A DNA stretch of 64,000 bases, taken from the NCBI RefSeq assembly GCF_027359395.1, contig NZ_CP114778.1:1922001-1986000 (forward strand). The letters are read 5' to 3'. The notes under the pieces were generated by a model. The model was not told where the DNA came from. It worked only from the letters and a program-made list of their open reading frames with translations, and searched no databases. Position numbers and translations under genes: made by a program. Below, piece by piece: positions 34,672 to 44,771 of this stretch (positions are counted from its first letter, which is position 1; the number at the start of each line of letters is the position of its first letter). Origin of the DNA: Prochlorococcus marinus str. MIT 1013 (GTDB lineage: Bacteria; Cyanobacteriota; Cyanobacteriia; PCC-6307; Cyanobiaceae).

Positions 34672-36371
34672 TTGTGGTGGAAATATTTCTCTGCTCGCTC
34701 TGCTTTCCCCCAAATCACCTTTCCTCCTCTATGGCTAACTGTTCCAGGTAAGGCTCCTGATATCCTTTGAAGATTTTCAATTGGCACCATTAAAATTGGT
34801 ACTTGCTTGTTAGCTCTAGCCCGGCTAAAGAGAGAAGCTAAATCAGCTGCTAATTGAATATCTTTTTCATCGAAAAGTCCGTTGGATGATTTCAGTACAA
34901 CATGGCTTCCAGGTGATTCTTGCGCATGAAACCAAAGGTCACCTTTCTTTCCTTTCCTTAAACTGATTAATTCGTTTTGCCTGTTGTTACCTCCTATTTG
35001 AATCTTTAGACCACTTGGACTTTGAATCTCTTTTATATTTGAAGTCTGTTCTTTATTCCTATTTGATTTAAACTTGGATGTATTTTTTTTAATGCAAATA
35101 TATTCCTCGACTTCTTCTTTAAGTTCAATAATGGATTCTAGATTGTTTTTGTTATCATTATTTTCACCATACATTAATGAATTAAGAAATAATTCACAAT
35201 ATTCAATATTTGATATTTTTTTCTTGTAAAAATTGATTCTATTTAGAATTGATTCTTTAGATCTTTTTTTCCTTTTAGCCTCTTTAAATAGTCTTTGAGC
35301 CTCAATTATTTGCTTCTTAGTGGGAGATTGTAAAGTGAGAAGATTATTAGCCTTGTTTTGCATCGTTATATATTCAGAAATATTTTGAATTAGTAATTCC
35401 TGTTCCTCAAGCTTTCTGATTTCGTGATCTTTCGAATTCTTTAGATCTTGTTTCAATTTTTCTCTAATAGAATTTATTTTTCTTTCTGCAATTTTATTTG
35501 AATAATAGATGCTAAGGCTAATTCCTATTTTACTATTTTTAGCGTTTGACTTCATTTGTCCCCAGACTACAAAATCAGTTGCTCCTTTAAAATTAATAGA
35601 GTAATTGTTATTCTCAATATCTAATAGCCACTCTTTCCACTTTTTATATATTGCTTCCCATATATCTAATTCAATACTTGTTACTGATTGATTTATTATA
35701 TTGATAGCGTCGTTATAATTATTGCCTGCAATTTGTAATGTTAGAGCAGGACTTATTCCTTGGTAAGTATCTTTTAGACTATTCTTAAATGTTGATGGAA
35801 CTAAGCAAATATTATCTTTCCATGAATTGAATGATTCAGAGTAATCAGGAATTAAGCCTTTAAGAGGTGGAGGGGAAGTATAGATATCTCCTGTTCCTAT
35901 TGGCCTTAATCTTGATTGACTCTCTTTTATTTGTTTCCCAAGAGTAATTACTTTTTTTTTGCTATCTAAAAGTAAAATATTACTGTGTCTACCCATCAAC
36001 TCGACTATCAATTCTTTCTCTATCTCTTTTCCAGGTCTGCTAGATAATTTAAATCTTACTATTCTTTCAAAACCAGTTTGTGTTATTTCTACCAGAGCTA
36101 AATTGACCAATAAATGTTTTACTTGTTTCGCTAATGTACTTTTCTCCCCATATCTTTTTGGTGGCGGTATTGATACAATTCTTGGAGATTCGGCAAGCCA
36201 GCTTATTTCTATCCATGTAAGCTTTTCTAGGGTTCTAAATCCTAGTTGAATAGTATGTGAATCAATTTGCTGTGCATTTTCAAATCGACTTGGAACTATG
36301 TCTTGACTAAGTTCAAATACAACCGCTTTAAGGGTTGTTAAGTCCATAATTTGAATGGGAACTTTGTTCAT
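34668..36371 (-). CDS. rqcH: Rqc2/RqcH-like NFACT protein (ribosome quality control)
   Basis: A 567-residue NFACT protein, formerly called fibronectin-binding protein. The N-terminal NFACT-N domain begins DLTTLKAVVFELSQDIVPSRF. A long charged coiled-coil middle follows, and the NFACT-R (DUF814) domain near the C-terminus shows GRNNxxN-like text (IGGNNRQNELIS), KGDLWFHAQESPGSHVVL and VSHRGGKVIWGKAE. In bacteria RqcH binds obstructed 50S subunits and adds C-terminal Ala tails to stalled peptides. I keep the ATG at 36371, although an ATG at 36347 (MDLTTLK) is equally possible. Confidence 0.9.
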   Translation of the reverse strand: MNKVPIQIMDLTTLKAVVFELSQDIVPSRFENAQQIDSHTIQLGFRTLEKLTWIEISWLAESPRIVSIPPPKRYGEKSTLAKQVKHLLVNLALVEITQTGFERIVRFKLSSRPGKEIEKELIVELMGRHSNILLLDSKKKVITLGKQIKESQSRLRPIGTGDIYTSPPPLKGLIPDYSESFNSWKDNICLVPSTFKNSLKDTYQGISPALTLQIAGNNYNDAINIINQSVTSIELDIWEAIYKKWKEWLLDIENNNYSINFKGATDFVVWGQMKSNAKNSKIGISLSIYYSNKIAERKINSIREKLKQDLKNSKDHEIRKLEEQELLIQNISEYITMQNKANNLLTLQSPTKKQIIEAQRLFKEAKRKKRSKESILNRINFYKKKISNIEYCELFLNSLMYGENNDNKNNLESIIELKEEVEEYICIKKNTSKFKSNRNKEQTSNIKEIQSPSGLKIQIGGNNRQNELISLRKGKKGDLWFHAQESPGSHVVLKSSNGLFDEKDIQLAADLASLFSRARANKQVPILMVPIENLQRISGALPGTVSHRGGKVIWGKAERAEKYFHHK

Positions 36372-36439
36372 CTATCATCCTTTTAACTTCATAAATGATG
36401 TAATTAACCTTTATTAGGTAAATTAGATAGGATTTGGTT

Positions 36440-37006
36440 ATGTCATCTTCAGGAAATCTTACTGTTCTCACTGGCCCAAGCGGGGTGGGTAAAGGAACAA
36501 TTGTTAGGAAAATCCTGGATAGTCATAGTGATGTATGGCTTTCTATTTCTGCTACTACTCGCCAGCCAAGATCTGGAGAAATTGATGGAGAACATTATTT
36601 TTTCTTAGAAAAGAAAAATTTTCAAGAAATAATTGATAATCAAGGTTTTCTGGAGTGGGCTTCATTCTCTAATAATTTTTATGGAACCCCAAAAAAAATA
36701 GTTAAAGAAAAAATAGAAAAAGGAACTAATGTTCTTCTTGAAATCGAATTAGAAGGAGCTCGACAAATTCGAAAGTCGTTTCCTGAAGCATTACAAATAT
36801 TTTTAGCACCACCTAATTTATCTGAACTTGAAAAAAGGATTAGAGGCAGAGGTACTGAGAATGAAGAAGCTATTAAAGATCGTTTGAAAATAGCAAATAA
36901 GGAACTTGTTGCGAAAAAGGAGTTTGATGCTGTAGTTATTAATGAAGATATTGAAAAAGCCTTCAAGGAAATTGAAGGCTTAATGGGATTAAAAACTTTA
37001 ACTTAA
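36440..37006 (+). CDS. gmk: Guanylate kinase
   Basis: A 188-residue enzyme that phosphorylates GMP to GDP. The P-loop GPSGVGKGT starts at about residue 13. SATTRQPRSGEIDGEHYFF and the lid region PPNLSELEKRIRGRGTE match guanylate kinase. The ATG at 36440 is preferred. A TTG two codons upstream would add two residues without a better ribosome site. It is convergent with psaJ and divergent from RqcH. Confidence 0.96.
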   Translation: MSSSGNLTVLTGPSGVGKGTIVRKILDSHSDVWLSISATTRQPRSGEIDGEHYFFLEKKNFQEIIDNQGFLEWASFSNNFYGTPKKIVKEKIEKGTNVLLEIELEGARQIRKSFPEALQIFLAPPNLSELEKRIRGRGTENEEAIKDRLKIANKELVAKKEFDAVVINEDIEKAFKEIEGLMGLKTLT

Positions 37007-37022
37007 TTAATAATTTATATTC

Positions 37023-37160
37023 TTAAAAAGACATTGGGTGGAAAAGCAAGTCAGGCACAAATCTATTAAATTCAACAATAATACTTGCTGTTAATGTGAT
37101 CCAAATAGTTGCGACGACTGGTGCTGATCTAAACCATTTGGTACGAAATAATTGAAACAT
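37023..37160 (-). CDS. psaJ: Photosystem I subunit IX (PsaJ)
   Basis: A 45-residue protein, ATG at 37158-37160 and TAA at 37023-37025. The sequence begins [20 protein letters not shown], continues through one membrane helix and ends in [12 protein letters not shown]. PsaJ is a single-helix subunit next to PsaF, and the length (about 40-45) and pattern match. It lies downstream of psaF on the same strand, 45 nt away, the classical psaFJ pair, though the spacer has no strong terminator. Identification is by residue pattern and context. Confidence 0.92.
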   Translation of the reverse strand: MFQLFRTKWFRSAPVVATIWITLTASIIVEFNRFVPDLLFHPMSF

Positions 37161-37205
37161 GATTAAGAAAAATTAAGTGATTTTTTTAATTAGAAAAATA
37201 ATTTC

Positions 37206-37763
37206 TTAGCCTCTTGGACCATTAAGAGAAACATTATTGTCTTTTTCCCTAAGCTCTCCATTCTTTCCCTCTCTGTTTGCTTGTAAAGGCCAAGCGGCAC
37301 CTCTTTTTAAGCATTGCCAAGCAAGATCAGTATCAATAATAATTTCAAATTCTGCAGCGTTCTTTTTACCTCTAACAGCTCTTACATACTCCCTTCCTGA
37401 CCAACCAATAATACCTGCAATATAGATAAACATTACTCCAGGAATAAGTAGATCTCCTTCATGACCTCGATTAATCCATGCACCCCAAGGCTCAATAGGT
37501 GGACCAATTATTAAATGAGGAAGCCCATCATCTCCACATAAGGCTTTGCTATATCTTGCAAATCTTTTTATGGCCTGGTCTGTGGAGGCGGCGCTTGCTC
37601 TCTCTTGGAAACGAGGATTATCAGCACAAGAGACCAAAGCAGAAGCTGTGAAATCTGTAGGAGCTCTATCAGCGTTTAGTGCTGGGCCTGGCCTTGCATT
37701 AGCTATAGGAGCTATTCCTAAGAAAAGAAATGCTGAAAGTAGAATTGATAAAAGACGACTCAT
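37206..37763 (-). CDS. psaF: Photosystem I subunit III (PsaF)
   Basis: A 185-residue precursor. A cleavable signal of about 23 residues (MSRLLSILLSAFLFLGIAPIANA) leads to a lumenal domain with CADNPRF and ALCGDDGLPHLI cysteines, one membrane helix (IPGVMFIYIAGIIGWSGR) and a C-terminal stromal part ending GLNGPRG-like. PsaF docks plastocyanin or cytochrome c6 on photosystem I. The downstream gene is psaJ. The upstream divergent gene is tsaD, so the 73-nt spacer holds both promoters. Confidence 0.97.
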   Translation of the reverse strand: MSRLLSILLSAFLFLGIAPIANARPGPALNADRAPTDFTASALVSCADNPRFQERASAASTDQAIKRFARYSKALCGDDGLPHLIIGPPIEPWGAWINRGHEGDLLIPGVMFIYIAGIIGWSGREYVRAVRGKKNAAEFEIIIDTDLAWQCLKRGAAWPLQANREGKNGELREKDNNVSLNGPRG

Positions 37764-37836
37764 GAGTTCTGATTTTTATCTGTTGCCCTGTTTTAATGGG
37801 ATTTCAATACTAAACTTAGTTGATCATTAGCTATAA

Positions 37837-38907
37837 ATGTCAATAATTTTATCCCTCGAAACAAGTTGTGACGAGTCTGCAGCAGCTTTAGTTTCAGATG
37901 AAAAAGGAAAAATTGATTTGATAGCTAATGAAATAGCTTCACAAATTGAAGAACATGCTAATTGGGGTGGAGTTGTTCCGGAAATTGCGTCAAGAAGACA
38001 TGTTGAAAATCTTCCATTTTTAATTGAAAAGGTTTTTGCAAAATCAAAATTACAGATGAAAGACATAGATGCTGTGGCCGCAACTGTTACTCCAGGTTTA
38101 GCAGGCTCACTTTTGGTCGGATCAATTACTGCAAGAACTTTAGCTAATTTGCATCAAATTCCATTTTTAGGAATTCATCATTTGGAGGGGCATCTTTCAT
38201 CAATATATTTGTCAGAAAACCATCCTAAACCACCTTTTCTAGTCTTATTGGTTAGCGGAGGACATACTGAATTGATAAAAGTAGATATTCAACATAAGTA
38301 TCAACGTCTTGGTAGAAGTCATGATGATGCTGCTGGAGAAGCTTTTGATAAGGTCGCAAGACTTTTGGGACTCTCATATCCAGGCGGGCCGGCAATTCAA
38401 AAAATAGGTAAATCTGGAGATCCAAAAAAATTTTTATTTCCCAAAGGGAGAGTCTCCAAGCCTGAAGGTGGTTTTTACCCATATGATTTTTCTTTTAGTG
38501 GTTTGAAAACGGCTGTGTTTCGACAGGTAGAAAAAATCAAGTCAGAAAATAAAAAATTACCAATAGAGGATATCGCTGCAAGTTTTGAAAACGTAGTGGC
38601 TGAGGTCTTAGTAGAGAGGAGCTTTCGATGCGTTCTTGAGCAAGGTTTAAATTCTCTTGTTTTAGTGGGAGGAGTTGCTGCAAATGAGAGATTAAGGGAA
38701 ATGATGATTGCAAAAGCATCTGAAAATTCAATTAATATTGCTCTTGCACCAATGGAATTTTGTACTGATAATGCGGCAATGATTGGTGCTGCAGCTTTGT
38801 TAAGGTTAACATCAAAAAATATCCAAAGTTCAATGGAACTGGGTGTTTCCGCTCGTTGGCCTTTAGAAAAATCTGATTTACTTTATGATTCCAATCCTCC
38901 TTTCTAA
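37837..38907 (+). CDS. tsaD: tRNA N6-adenosine threonylcarbamoyltransferase TsaD
   Basis: A 356-residue ASKHA protein that transfers the threonylcarbamoyl group to A37 of tRNAs reading ANN codons. The iron-binding site HHLEGH and the nucleotide-binding pieces [15 protein letters not shown] and SGGHTELIK are present, with [23 protein letters not shown] following. It starts at ATG. It lies 22 nt upstream of the HLIP gene on the same strand, so the two may share a transcript. Confidence 0.97.
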   Translation: MSIILSLETSCDESAAALVSDEKGKIDLIANEIASQIEEHANWGGVVPEIASRRHVENLPFLIEKVFAKSKLQMKDIDAVAATVTPGLAGSLLVGSITARTLANLHQIPFLGIHHLEGHLSSIYLSENHPKPPFLVLLVSGGHTELIKVDIQHKYQRLGRSHDDAAGEAFDKVARLLGLSYPGGPAIQKIGKSGDPKKFLFPKGRVSKPEGGFYPYDFSFSGLKTAVFRQVEKIKSENKKLPIEDIAASFENVVAEVLVERSFRCVLEQGLNSLVLVGGVAANERLREMMIAKASENSINIALAPMEFCTDNAAMIGAAALLRLTSKNIQSSMELGVSARWPLEKSDLLYDSNPPF

Positions 38908-38929
38908 TCTATATTTTTAAGCTTTTATT

Positions 38930-39112
38930 ATGTCTTCAAAGCAAAGAGATGAAGCAAATAAATCTACTAGGCTTGCAAGCTCAAGTGAACTTAATTCATG
39001 GAAAAGAGGATTCACTCCTCAAGCTGAGATATGGAACGGCCGAATGGCAATAGCAGGTTTGATTATTGTATTAACTATCCTTTTAGTTTCAAATTTAATT
39101 TTTTCTGGTTAG
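38930..39112 (+). CDS. High-light-inducible protein (HLIP)
   Basis: A 60-residue protein with one membrane helix. The chlorophyll-binding LHC motif is AEIWNGRMAIAGLI, with the Glu, Asn and Arg of the ExxNGR signature. HLIPs bind chlorophyll and carotenoid and protect or assemble photosystem II under excess light. Prochlorococcus has many copies. This is the longer, N-terminally extended kind, with about 30 polar residues before the helix. It follows tsaD by 22 nt. The hli number cannot be decided from one window. Confidence 0.93.
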   Translation: MSSKQRDEANKSTRLASSSELNSWKRGFTPQAEIWNGRMAIAGLIIVLTILLVSNLIFSG

Positions 39113-39153
39113 AAAAAACCATTAGTTCTAGGGTATTATCTGGTTTTAGTTGT

Positions 39154-39678
39154 TTGTTGTCATTTTGCTTATTTAGTGAATGCGGATCATATCGATGGAT
39201 TTTAAAAAGAGAGCTATTAATTGGTAAAAAGACGGTAATTTTTATTGGTTTGAATCCATCAAAAGCAAATTCATCGAATAACGATAGGACTCTTACAAGG
39301 ATAATTAATTTTTGTTCGAGATGGAATTACAAAAATATTTATATAATTAATCTATTTGGAAAGATTTCCAAGTCTCCTATTCAACTATCAAAAAGCAATG
39401 ATCCAATAGGAGAAAATAATAATTTAATTACTTTAAAATCATTAGAATTTTGGAGTGAAAATAATAATTGTGACTTGTGGTTAGGATGGGGTGATAAAGG
39501 TCAATTAAATGGACGTGATCGTAAGGTTCTAAAATTAATTAAAAATTTTTCAAATTTCAAGTCAAACAAAAATAATTTTTATAAACGTGTTTTAAGTCTT
39601 GGTCTTAGCAAAAAAGGGAACCCTCGACACCCTTTATATATGCCTAATGACTCTTTACTAAGAAAATTTAATATATAA
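39154..39678 (+). CDS. DUF1643 protein
   Basis: A protein of about 174 residues. The DUF1643 core is clear: SECGSYRW, then VIFIGLNPSKANSSNNDRTL, IYIINLFG, DLWLGWGDKGQLNGRD, and LSKKGNPRHPLYM at the end. The function of DUF1643 is not established to my knowledge. The start is uncertain. TTG codons at 39154 or 39157 lie just before the conserved region, and no ATG or GTG fits in frame after the HLIP stop. It is in the same direction as HLIP, 41 nt downstream. Such genes are patchily present in Prochlorococcus, so lateral gain is possible. Confidence 0.72.
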   Translation: MLSFCLFSECGSYRWILKRELLIGKKTVIFIGLNPSKANSSNNDRTLTRIINFCSRWNYKNIYIINLFGKISKSPIQLSKSNDPIGENNNLITLKSLEFWSENNNCDLWLGWGDKGQLNGRDRKVLKLIKNFSNFKSNKNNFYKRVLSLGLSKKGNPRHPLYMPNDSLLRKFNI

Positions 39679-39843
39679 TTTTTTAATTGGTTTTTTCAAT
39701 TCTTTTCTAAATTATAAATAATATTTGGATTCAAAGGGTTGCTACTCTATAAGAATATGTAAGTAAAATCAGCTCATTAACTTATTTATTTTTATTAGGT
39801 AGATTTAATGGATACTCTCTTATGTTTTCATTGCTAGTTATTT

Positions 39844-41088
39844 ATGACTCCTGAGAGGCTGGGCTTGCTCTGGGGTATCACAGTTTTTTCTGGAGCTGGT
39901 GCGAGATTACTATCAGTGCTAACAGGACTTCCTGGGGTAGTTTTATTATTGCTATCTGGCTTGTTGATTGGAAGATCAGGTCTTGGATTAGTTGAACCTT
40001 TAGATCTGGGCAAGGGGTTGGAAACAATAGTTGGTTTATTGGTAAGCCTTGTTTTATTTGATGGTGGCTTGAATCTTCGATTTCCAGCAGGGCCCATTAA
40101 GTCAATAGTTCTTAGAATTTCTTCAATTAGATTAATTATTTCATTAGCAGCTGGTTTCCTTGCTGCGCATTGGTTTGCAGGACTTGGTTGGTCAGTAGCA
40201 GGAGTTTATAGCGCAATTGTTCTTGCTACTGGGCCAACTGTTGTGACTCCATTAGTCCGACAAATTCGACTTGCATCTCCATTAAGTGATGTTCTAGAAG
40301 CGGAAGGTTTGATACTCGAACCTATTGGGGCAGTCCTAGCACTATTGTTGTTAGAGCTTGTTGTAGGAGATTTGCATGGCTGGAGAGAGCTATTGCTTGG
40401 ACTGCTTTCAAGACTTGGAGGAGGAGTCTTAATAGGTTCAATTGGGGGCTTATTGCTTTCAGAATGTCTTAAGCGCTTACGATCCGAGCCTTATATCGGG
40501 CTTAGATTGCAACTCACTCTTGGGGTGGTTTTTTTACTTTATGGAGTCTGCGAATGGTTATTACCTGAATCAGGCTTGCCTGCATCTGTTGCCGCAGGGT
40601 TTGTTGTAGGACAAAGACCCTCTACACAGGCGAATGAACTTGACAAATTAATAAGAGAATTAGCTCAGTTAGCAATAACCATGCTTTTCCCTCTATTAGC
40701 AGCAGATGTTTCATGGGGGGAATTAAGTCCTTTGGGGTGGGGAGGTATAACTTGTGTGCTTTTTTTGATGATTGTTGTGAGGCCAATAGCTGTATCGATC
40801 GCAACTTATGGTCTACCTCTTGATAATAAGCAAAGATTGTTTCTTGGTTGGTTAGCTCCGCGTGGAATAGTTACTGCTGCAGTTGCTTCTTTGTTTTCCA
40901 TTAGATTGGAGCAGGCGGGTGTTTTAGGAGCAGGAAAACTTCAGGGATTAGTCTTTTTGACAATATTGATGACAGTTGGCATACAAGGTTTAACAGCTCA
41001 ACCTTTAGCAAAAATGTTGGGTTTATTGGATGAAGATCAAAATCTAGATAAACCGACTAATACGGGCTCTATCTTTACTGAATCTTGA
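39844..41088 (+). CDS. Na+/H+ antiporter, CPA1 (NhaP-like)
   Basis: A 414-residue protein with about 12 hydrophobic segments. Marks of monovalent cation/proton antiporters are [11 protein letters not shown] in the fourth helix, [36 protein letters not shown] with the conserved ATDP-type and E/D residues, and [14 protein letters not shown] near the C-terminus. It likely exports Na+ to keep the cytoplasm low in sodium in seawater. It is convergent with gltX and overlaps its 3' end by 45 nt, an unusually long overlap. Confidence 0.92.
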   Translation: MTPERLGLLWGITVFSGAGARLLSVLTGLPGVVLLLLSGLLIGRSGLGLVEPLDLGKGLETIVGLLVSLVLFDGGLNLRFPAGPIKSIVLRISSIRLIISLAAGFLAAHWFAGLGWSVAGVYSAIVLATGPTVVTPLVRQIRLASPLSDVLEAEGLILEPIGAVLALLLLELVVGDLHGWRELLLGLLSRLGGGVLIGSIGGLLLSECLKRLRSEPYIGLRLQLTLGVVFLLYGVCEWLLPESGLPASVAAGFVVGQRPSTQANELDKLIRELAQLAITMLFPLLAADVSWGELSPLGWGGITCVLFLMIVVRPIAVSIATYGLPLDNKQRLFLGWLAPRGIVTAAVASLFSIRLEQAGVLGAGKLQGLVFLTILMTVGIQGLTAQPLAKMLGLLDEDQNLDKPTNTGSIFTES

Positions 41089-42474
41089 GAGTAAAATCCA
41101 ACTTTGAATTAAATCTGGCCCATTGAGAGTTCCAAAAAATGCAGCTCTAAGACTTTTCATAACCAGACCTTTTTTTACTTCGCAGTTTTTTATTACTTGA
41201 TTTATTAAATCAACAGCTTCTTCTTTACTAATGAATGCAGAATATGAGTTTTCTAGCTTTTTAAGAATAAACTTTAAAATTAATTTTGCTTCTTTAATTT
41301 CCAATTGCTTTTTACCGTCATTCATTAATTCAGGTTCTTCAAAAAAAGGTTTAGCTTGATCAACTCCATCACTAATGAGAACCATTGACGGTCCTATTAG
41401 ATCTGCAAGATCGTTTCCCCATTCTTGACTTGGTATATACCAACCATTTTCTTTGAACAAAGGATCTAAGTTTTCCAATAGAGTTTCAGCTGACATTTCA
41501 TGAATTACTTGAGAGTTGAGCCAGTTCAATTTGTCCCAATCAAATTTTGCTGAAGCTTTATTAACCTTTTTAAAACTGAAAATTTCTGAAATTTCTGAAA
41601 TTTTGAATCTCTCATTAATTCCCTCTGGAACTGACCAGCCAAGTAGAGTCATATAATTTGCCATCGCTTCAGATGTGTAACCCATCTTTTTGAATTCAGA
41701 AATAGAAGTAACCCCATCCCTTTTTGAAAGTTTTTTCCCTTCAGAATTAAGAATTAAAGGAGTATGAGCGAAAACTGGAATCTTGAGATCAAGAGCTTCG
41801 TAAAGAAGAATTTGCTTTGCTGTATTTGCAAGATGATCTTCTCCCCTTATGACATGAGAGATTTTCATTGCTGAATCATCAGCTACAACAACTAAATTAT
41901 ATAAGGGGTCGCCAATTGAATCTGCTGGTGCTCTTCTTGCAATGACCATGTCACCGCCTAAATCTTTCCCACTCCAGGTCATTTCTCCTCGAATTAAGTC
42001 ATTCCATGAAATTAATTTTTGATCACTGATTTTGAATCTGATAACAGCTTCTCTTCCACTCTTTATAAATTCAGATTCTTTCTCTGGAGTTAAATTTCTG
42101 TGCCTGTTGTCATATTTTGGAGCTAAGCCATTTCTCTTTTGTGTTTCTCTCATTTCATCTAGTTCAGCTTCTGATACATAACACCTATATGCAAATCCTT
42201 TAGCAATAAGAGCTTTTATAATTTGTTTGTGTTCGTTTACTCTTTCACTTTGAATTATTGGGGTTTCATTCCAGTTAATTCCTAGCCATTGGAGGCCATC
42301 GTAGATATTTTTTATATACTCCTCTTTTGATCTTTCAGTATCAGTATCTTCAATTCTTAAGAGGAAAGTTCCACCTTCTTTTTTTGCAAATAACCAGTTG
42401 AATAGGGCCGTTCTAGCTGTTCCTAAATGAAGTGTTCCAGTTGGACTTGGTGCCAATCTTACCCTAACTGTCAA
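41044..42474 (-). CDS. gltX: Glutamyl-tRNA synthetase
   Basis: A 476-residue class I synthetase. The HIGH-like motif is [14 protein letters not shown] and the KMSKS-like motif is KLSKRDG. Glu-tRNA made here also feeds tetrapyrrole synthesis through HemA and HemL. I place the start at TTG 42474, giving [13 protein letters not shown]. The frame extends 16 codons upstream but enters tRNA-Asp, so that part is not coding. The 3' end overlaps the convergent antiporter by 45 nt. No anticodon-domain truncation is apparent. Confidence 0.95.
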   Translation of the reverse strand: MTVRVRLAPSPTGTLHLGTARTALFNWLFAKKEGGTFLLRIEDTDTERSKEEYIKNIYDGLQWLGINWNETPIIQSERVNEHKQIIKALIAKGFAYRCYVSEAELDEMRETQKRNGLAPKYDNRHRNLTPEKESEFIKSGREAVIRFKISDQKLISWNDLIRGEMTWSGKDLGGDMVIARRAPADSIGDPLYNLVVVADDSAMKISHVIRGEDHLANTAKQILLYEALDLKIPVFAHTPLILNSEGKKLSKRDGVTSISEFKKMGYTSEAMANYMTLLGWSVPEGINERFKISEISEIFSFKKVNKASAKFDWDKLNWLNSQVIHEMSAETLLENLDPLFKENGWYIPSQEWGNDLADLIGPSMVLISDGVDQAKPFFEEPELMNDGKKQLEIKEAKLILKFILKKLENSYSAFISKEEAVDLINQVIKNCEVKKGLVMKSLRAAFFGTLNGPDLIQSWILLSRFSKDRARISRFI

Positions 42475-42495
42475 AGCTCTAATTCGATTGAGATA

Positions 42496-42569
42496 CGGGA
42501 CCGACGGGATTCGAACCCGCAACTTCCGCCGTGACAGGGCGGTGCTCTAACCAGTTGAACTACGGTCCC
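42496..42569 (-). tRNA. trnD: tRNA-Asp (GTC)
   Basis: On the minus strand a 74-nt cloverleaf runs from GGGACCG to CGGTCCC plus a G discriminator. The anticodon loop reads CCTGTCACG, giving anticodon GTC. The T-arm GGTTCGAATCC is present, and no CCA is encoded. It sits 21 nt upstream of gltX on the same strand, so the two may be processed from one transcript. Confidence 0.95.
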
Positions 42570-42770
42570 AGTTTTAGGCCTTGAAAAGGATTTTATCTTT
42601 CATTAGAAATCCTTAGTATTGCCCCAATGAGTATCATCCTCAAAATGCCTTCTAGTCAACTAAGGATTAATATTGTTGACTTAAGAACTATCTTTATAAG
42701 GTTTTTTTCAAGCTCACTCTCAATCAAGAGAGAAATCCTCATGAAATAAAACTAAATAAGTAGATGGTTT

Positions 42771-42959
42771 TTAAGGACGGAAACCTGCAGGCTCTATAAG
42801 CCTAACTTGATTTCCACGAGCTGTGAACTCGCGGCCTTGGTCGCTTTGCACTACTACACGGCCACCTGATTTTACACGAATAACTCGAGCCCTGACCCAG
42901 CCTAAGGCGGCTGACTCTAGAACTTTTACGACATCGCCAGGTTGAAGATCTAACTCCAT
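42771..42959 (-). CDS. Small conserved SH3-like protein, unknown
   Basis: A 62-residue protein. It reads like a small beta-barrel: DLQPGDVVKVLESAALGWVRARVIRVKSGGRVVVQSDQG, then EFTARGNQVRLIEP. The pattern of alternating hydrophobic residues with Gly turns suggests an SH3/KOW-like fold. It lies between tRNA-Trp and tRNA-Asp on the same strand. The fold is a guess from pattern, and I do not recognise a family. ATG start. Confidence 0.65.
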   Translation of the reverse strand: MELDLQPGDVVKVLESAALGWVRARVIRVKSGGRVVVQSDQGREFTARGNQVRLIEPAGFRP

Positions 42960-42994
42960 TCTTTAAATAAGTAACTGCAAAAAAGGTTTTCGAA

Positions 42995-43067
42995 CGCGCC
43001 GTGGAGGACTTGAACCCCCGACATCAGGTTTTGGAGACCTGCGTTCTACCAACTGAACTAACGGCGC
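42995..43067 (-). tRNA. trnW: tRNA-Trp (CCA)
   Basis: On the minus strand a 73-nt cloverleaf starts GCGCCGT and ends ACGGCGC plus a G discriminator. The anticodon loop TCTCCAAAA gives CCA (tryptophan). The D-arm AGTTCAGTTGGTAGAA and T-arm GGGTTCAAGTCC are regular. It lies downstream of rplS on the same strand and 35 nt upstream of the 62-residue protein gene. Confidence 0.95.
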
Positions 43068-43127
43068 ATTTTATATACCCTTTAAGTCATTGTTGACCAA
43101 TGACTTTTGATTGAGGAGGCCGAAACC

Positions 43128-43616
43128 TCAGCGGTCGAAGCGCTGCTTTACGCGTGTGGCTTTGCCCACTCGCTCACGCAGATAGAAAAGCTTCGCTCTT
43201 CTTACTTTACCTCGGCGCTCAACCTTAATGGATGCAACTTGAGGACTGTGAACCAGAAAAACTCTTTCAACTCCTATCCCTTGGAAAATGCGTCTTACTG
43301 TGATTGTCTGATGAATCCCTCCATGTCGCTTTGCTATTACGACTCCTTCATAGGGCTGAACTCTCTCCTTATTACCTTCACTTATTCGGACACCAACACG
43401 AACAGTATCTCCAACGTAGATATCAGGGAGATCTTTGCTTAGTTGAGAATCTTCAAAAGTCTTTATTATTTCTGTAGGAGAGAGTTTTTTGATTGAAATT
43501 TTCTTTCCTTTAGATTTTGCTTGAGACGCATTTTTTACTCCAGACTCCTTTGGAGCATTTGATTCGTCTTCAACTTGTACCTCTTCTGAAGAGGGCTCTT
43601 TAGAATCAACAGACAT
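43128..43616 (-). CDS. rplS: 50S ribosomal protein L19
   Basis: A 162-residue protein from ATG 43616. The L19 core ([20 protein letters not shown]-like, then [35 protein letters not shown] and [15 protein letters not shown]) fills residues about 50-162. The first ~48 residues are an acidic and lysine-rich low-complexity extension not found in E. coli L19. GTG and TTG codons just upstream could be used instead, but the ATG is simplest. It starts a row rplS-trnW-hypothetical-trnD-gltX on the minus strand. Confidence 0.95.
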   Translation of the reverse strand: MSVDSKEPSSEEVQVEDESNAPKESGVKNASQAKSKGKKISIKKLSPTEIIKTFEDSQLSKDLPDIYVGDTVRVGVRISEGNKERVQPYEGVVIAKRHGGIHQTITVRRIFQGIGVERVFLVHSPQVASIKVERRGKVRRAKLFYLRERVGKATRVKQRFDR

Positions 43617-43915
43617 CACCAATTACTCTTAATTTGACCGAACGTATATTGTAACCGCTTGTTTCTCAAATTAAAAATTTTTATACATCTGATTTTTTCG
43701 TTTCTATCTGACCAAGATTTTTCCATTTAGCTTTTATCTAGTCATTGATTGCTCATTTAAAAAAAATCAGTCTTTTAAAAAACTACTTTAATATAGAAAT
43801 TTTATTAAAGATAAAGAATTTTTTTAATGAAAGTCTCCCTAACCATTTGGTAGTTTAACTATTATTAGATAATTAATAAATGCAAATTTTGAGGTTTTTA
43901 CTTTTTTCCTAAACA
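43617..43915. other. Gene-free interval between rplS and map
   Basis: About 300 nt of AT-rich sequence separate the divergent rplS and map starts. I find no tRNA, no convincing small reading frame and no strong inverted repeat. It should hold both promoters, but no clear -35/-10 pair can be named. Confidence 0.6.
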
Positions 43916-44755
43916 ATGAAACTATTTTCTGATCTTCTTTCATCTGCAAATTCAAAAAAACCTATAAATAATGGGCCTGTTATTCAACAAAGGAGAGGAG
44001 TTGAAATTAAGTCTTCTAGAGAGATAGAAATTATGCGTAAATCTAGCAAAATAGTTGCAACTGTATTAAGTGAAATTAGAGACCTAGTCAAACCTGGAAT
44101 GTCTACCTTGGATTTAGATAAATATGCAGAAAAACGAATAAGAGATCATGATGCAAAACCAAGTTTTAAAGGATACCATGGCTTTCCAGGGAGTATATGT
44201 TCAAGCATAAATAATGAGGTTGTTCATGGAATACCAAGTAAGACAAAAATCATTAATGAGGGAGATTTACTTAAAGTAGATACAGGAGCTTTTTATAATG
44301 GTTACCACGGTGATAGTTGTATAACTATTTGTGTAGGTGAATCTTCAGATGAAGCAATTGAACTAAGTAAAGTAGCGAAAGAAGCTTTGATGCTTGGAAT
44401 TAAACAAATTAAGCCACAAAATAAACTTCTTGATATAGCTGGAGCTATCGAAGATTATGTGAAAGCGAATGGTTATAGTGTAGTCGAAGATTACACTGGT
44501 CATGGAGTTGGTAGGAACCTTCATGAAGAACCTTCGGTTTTTAATTTTAGAACTAATGATTTACCAAATGTCTCTCTAAGAGAGGGGATGACTATAGCCG
44601 TTGAACCTATTATTAATCTTGGTTCAAAGCATTGTAAGACTCTTCGAGATGGATGGACAGTAATTACAAAAGATGGAAATCTATCTGCTCAATGGGAGCA
44701 TACTGTTTTGGTTACAAAAAATGGTTTCGAGATACTTACTGACAGAGGAGACTGA
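43916..44755 (+). CDS. map: Methionine aminopeptidase, type I
   Basis: A 279-residue enzyme that removes N-terminal Met from new proteins. The metal ligands are visible: [14 protein letters not shown] (two Asp), [13 protein letters not shown] (His) and AVEPIINLG (Glu), with the last Glu in QWEHTVLVT. The first ~30 residues ([16 protein letters not shown]...) are an extension beyond the core, which starts at [19 protein letters not shown] start. It is divergent from rplS and convergent with an SDR gene. Confidence 0.96.
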   Translation: MKLFSDLLSSANSKKPINNGPVIQQRRGVEIKSSREIEIMRKSSKIVATVLSEIRDLVKPGMSTLDLDKYAEKRIRDHDAKPSFKGYHGFPGSICSSINNEVVHGIPSKTKIINEGDLLKVDTGAFYNGYHGDSCITICVGESSDEAIELSKVAKEALMLGIKQIKPQNKLLDIAGAIEDYVKANGYSVVEDYTGHGVGRNLHEEPSVFNFRTNDLPNVSLREGMTIAVEPIINLGSKHCKTLRDGWTVITKDGNLSAQWEHTVLVTKNGFEILTDRGD

Positions 44756-44771
44756 TTTGATTTTAAGTTGA

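Noticed and set aside
39031-39153. Upstream frame of the DUF1643 gene overlapping the HLIP gene
   Set aside because: The overlap lies in the HLIP coding sequence, and the conserved domain begins after 39154.
42475-42522. N-terminal extension of gltX from 42522
   Set aside because: The extension runs into the tRNA-Asp gene. The conserved protein starts at the TTG at 42474.
42571-42770. A 7-bp inverted repeat (AGTCAAC / GTTGACT) and a 40-codon plus-strand frame between tRNA-Asp and the 62-residue gene
   Set aside because: The arms are short with a 14-nt loop, and the frame has no ribosome site or protein-like pattern. I see no RNA family.
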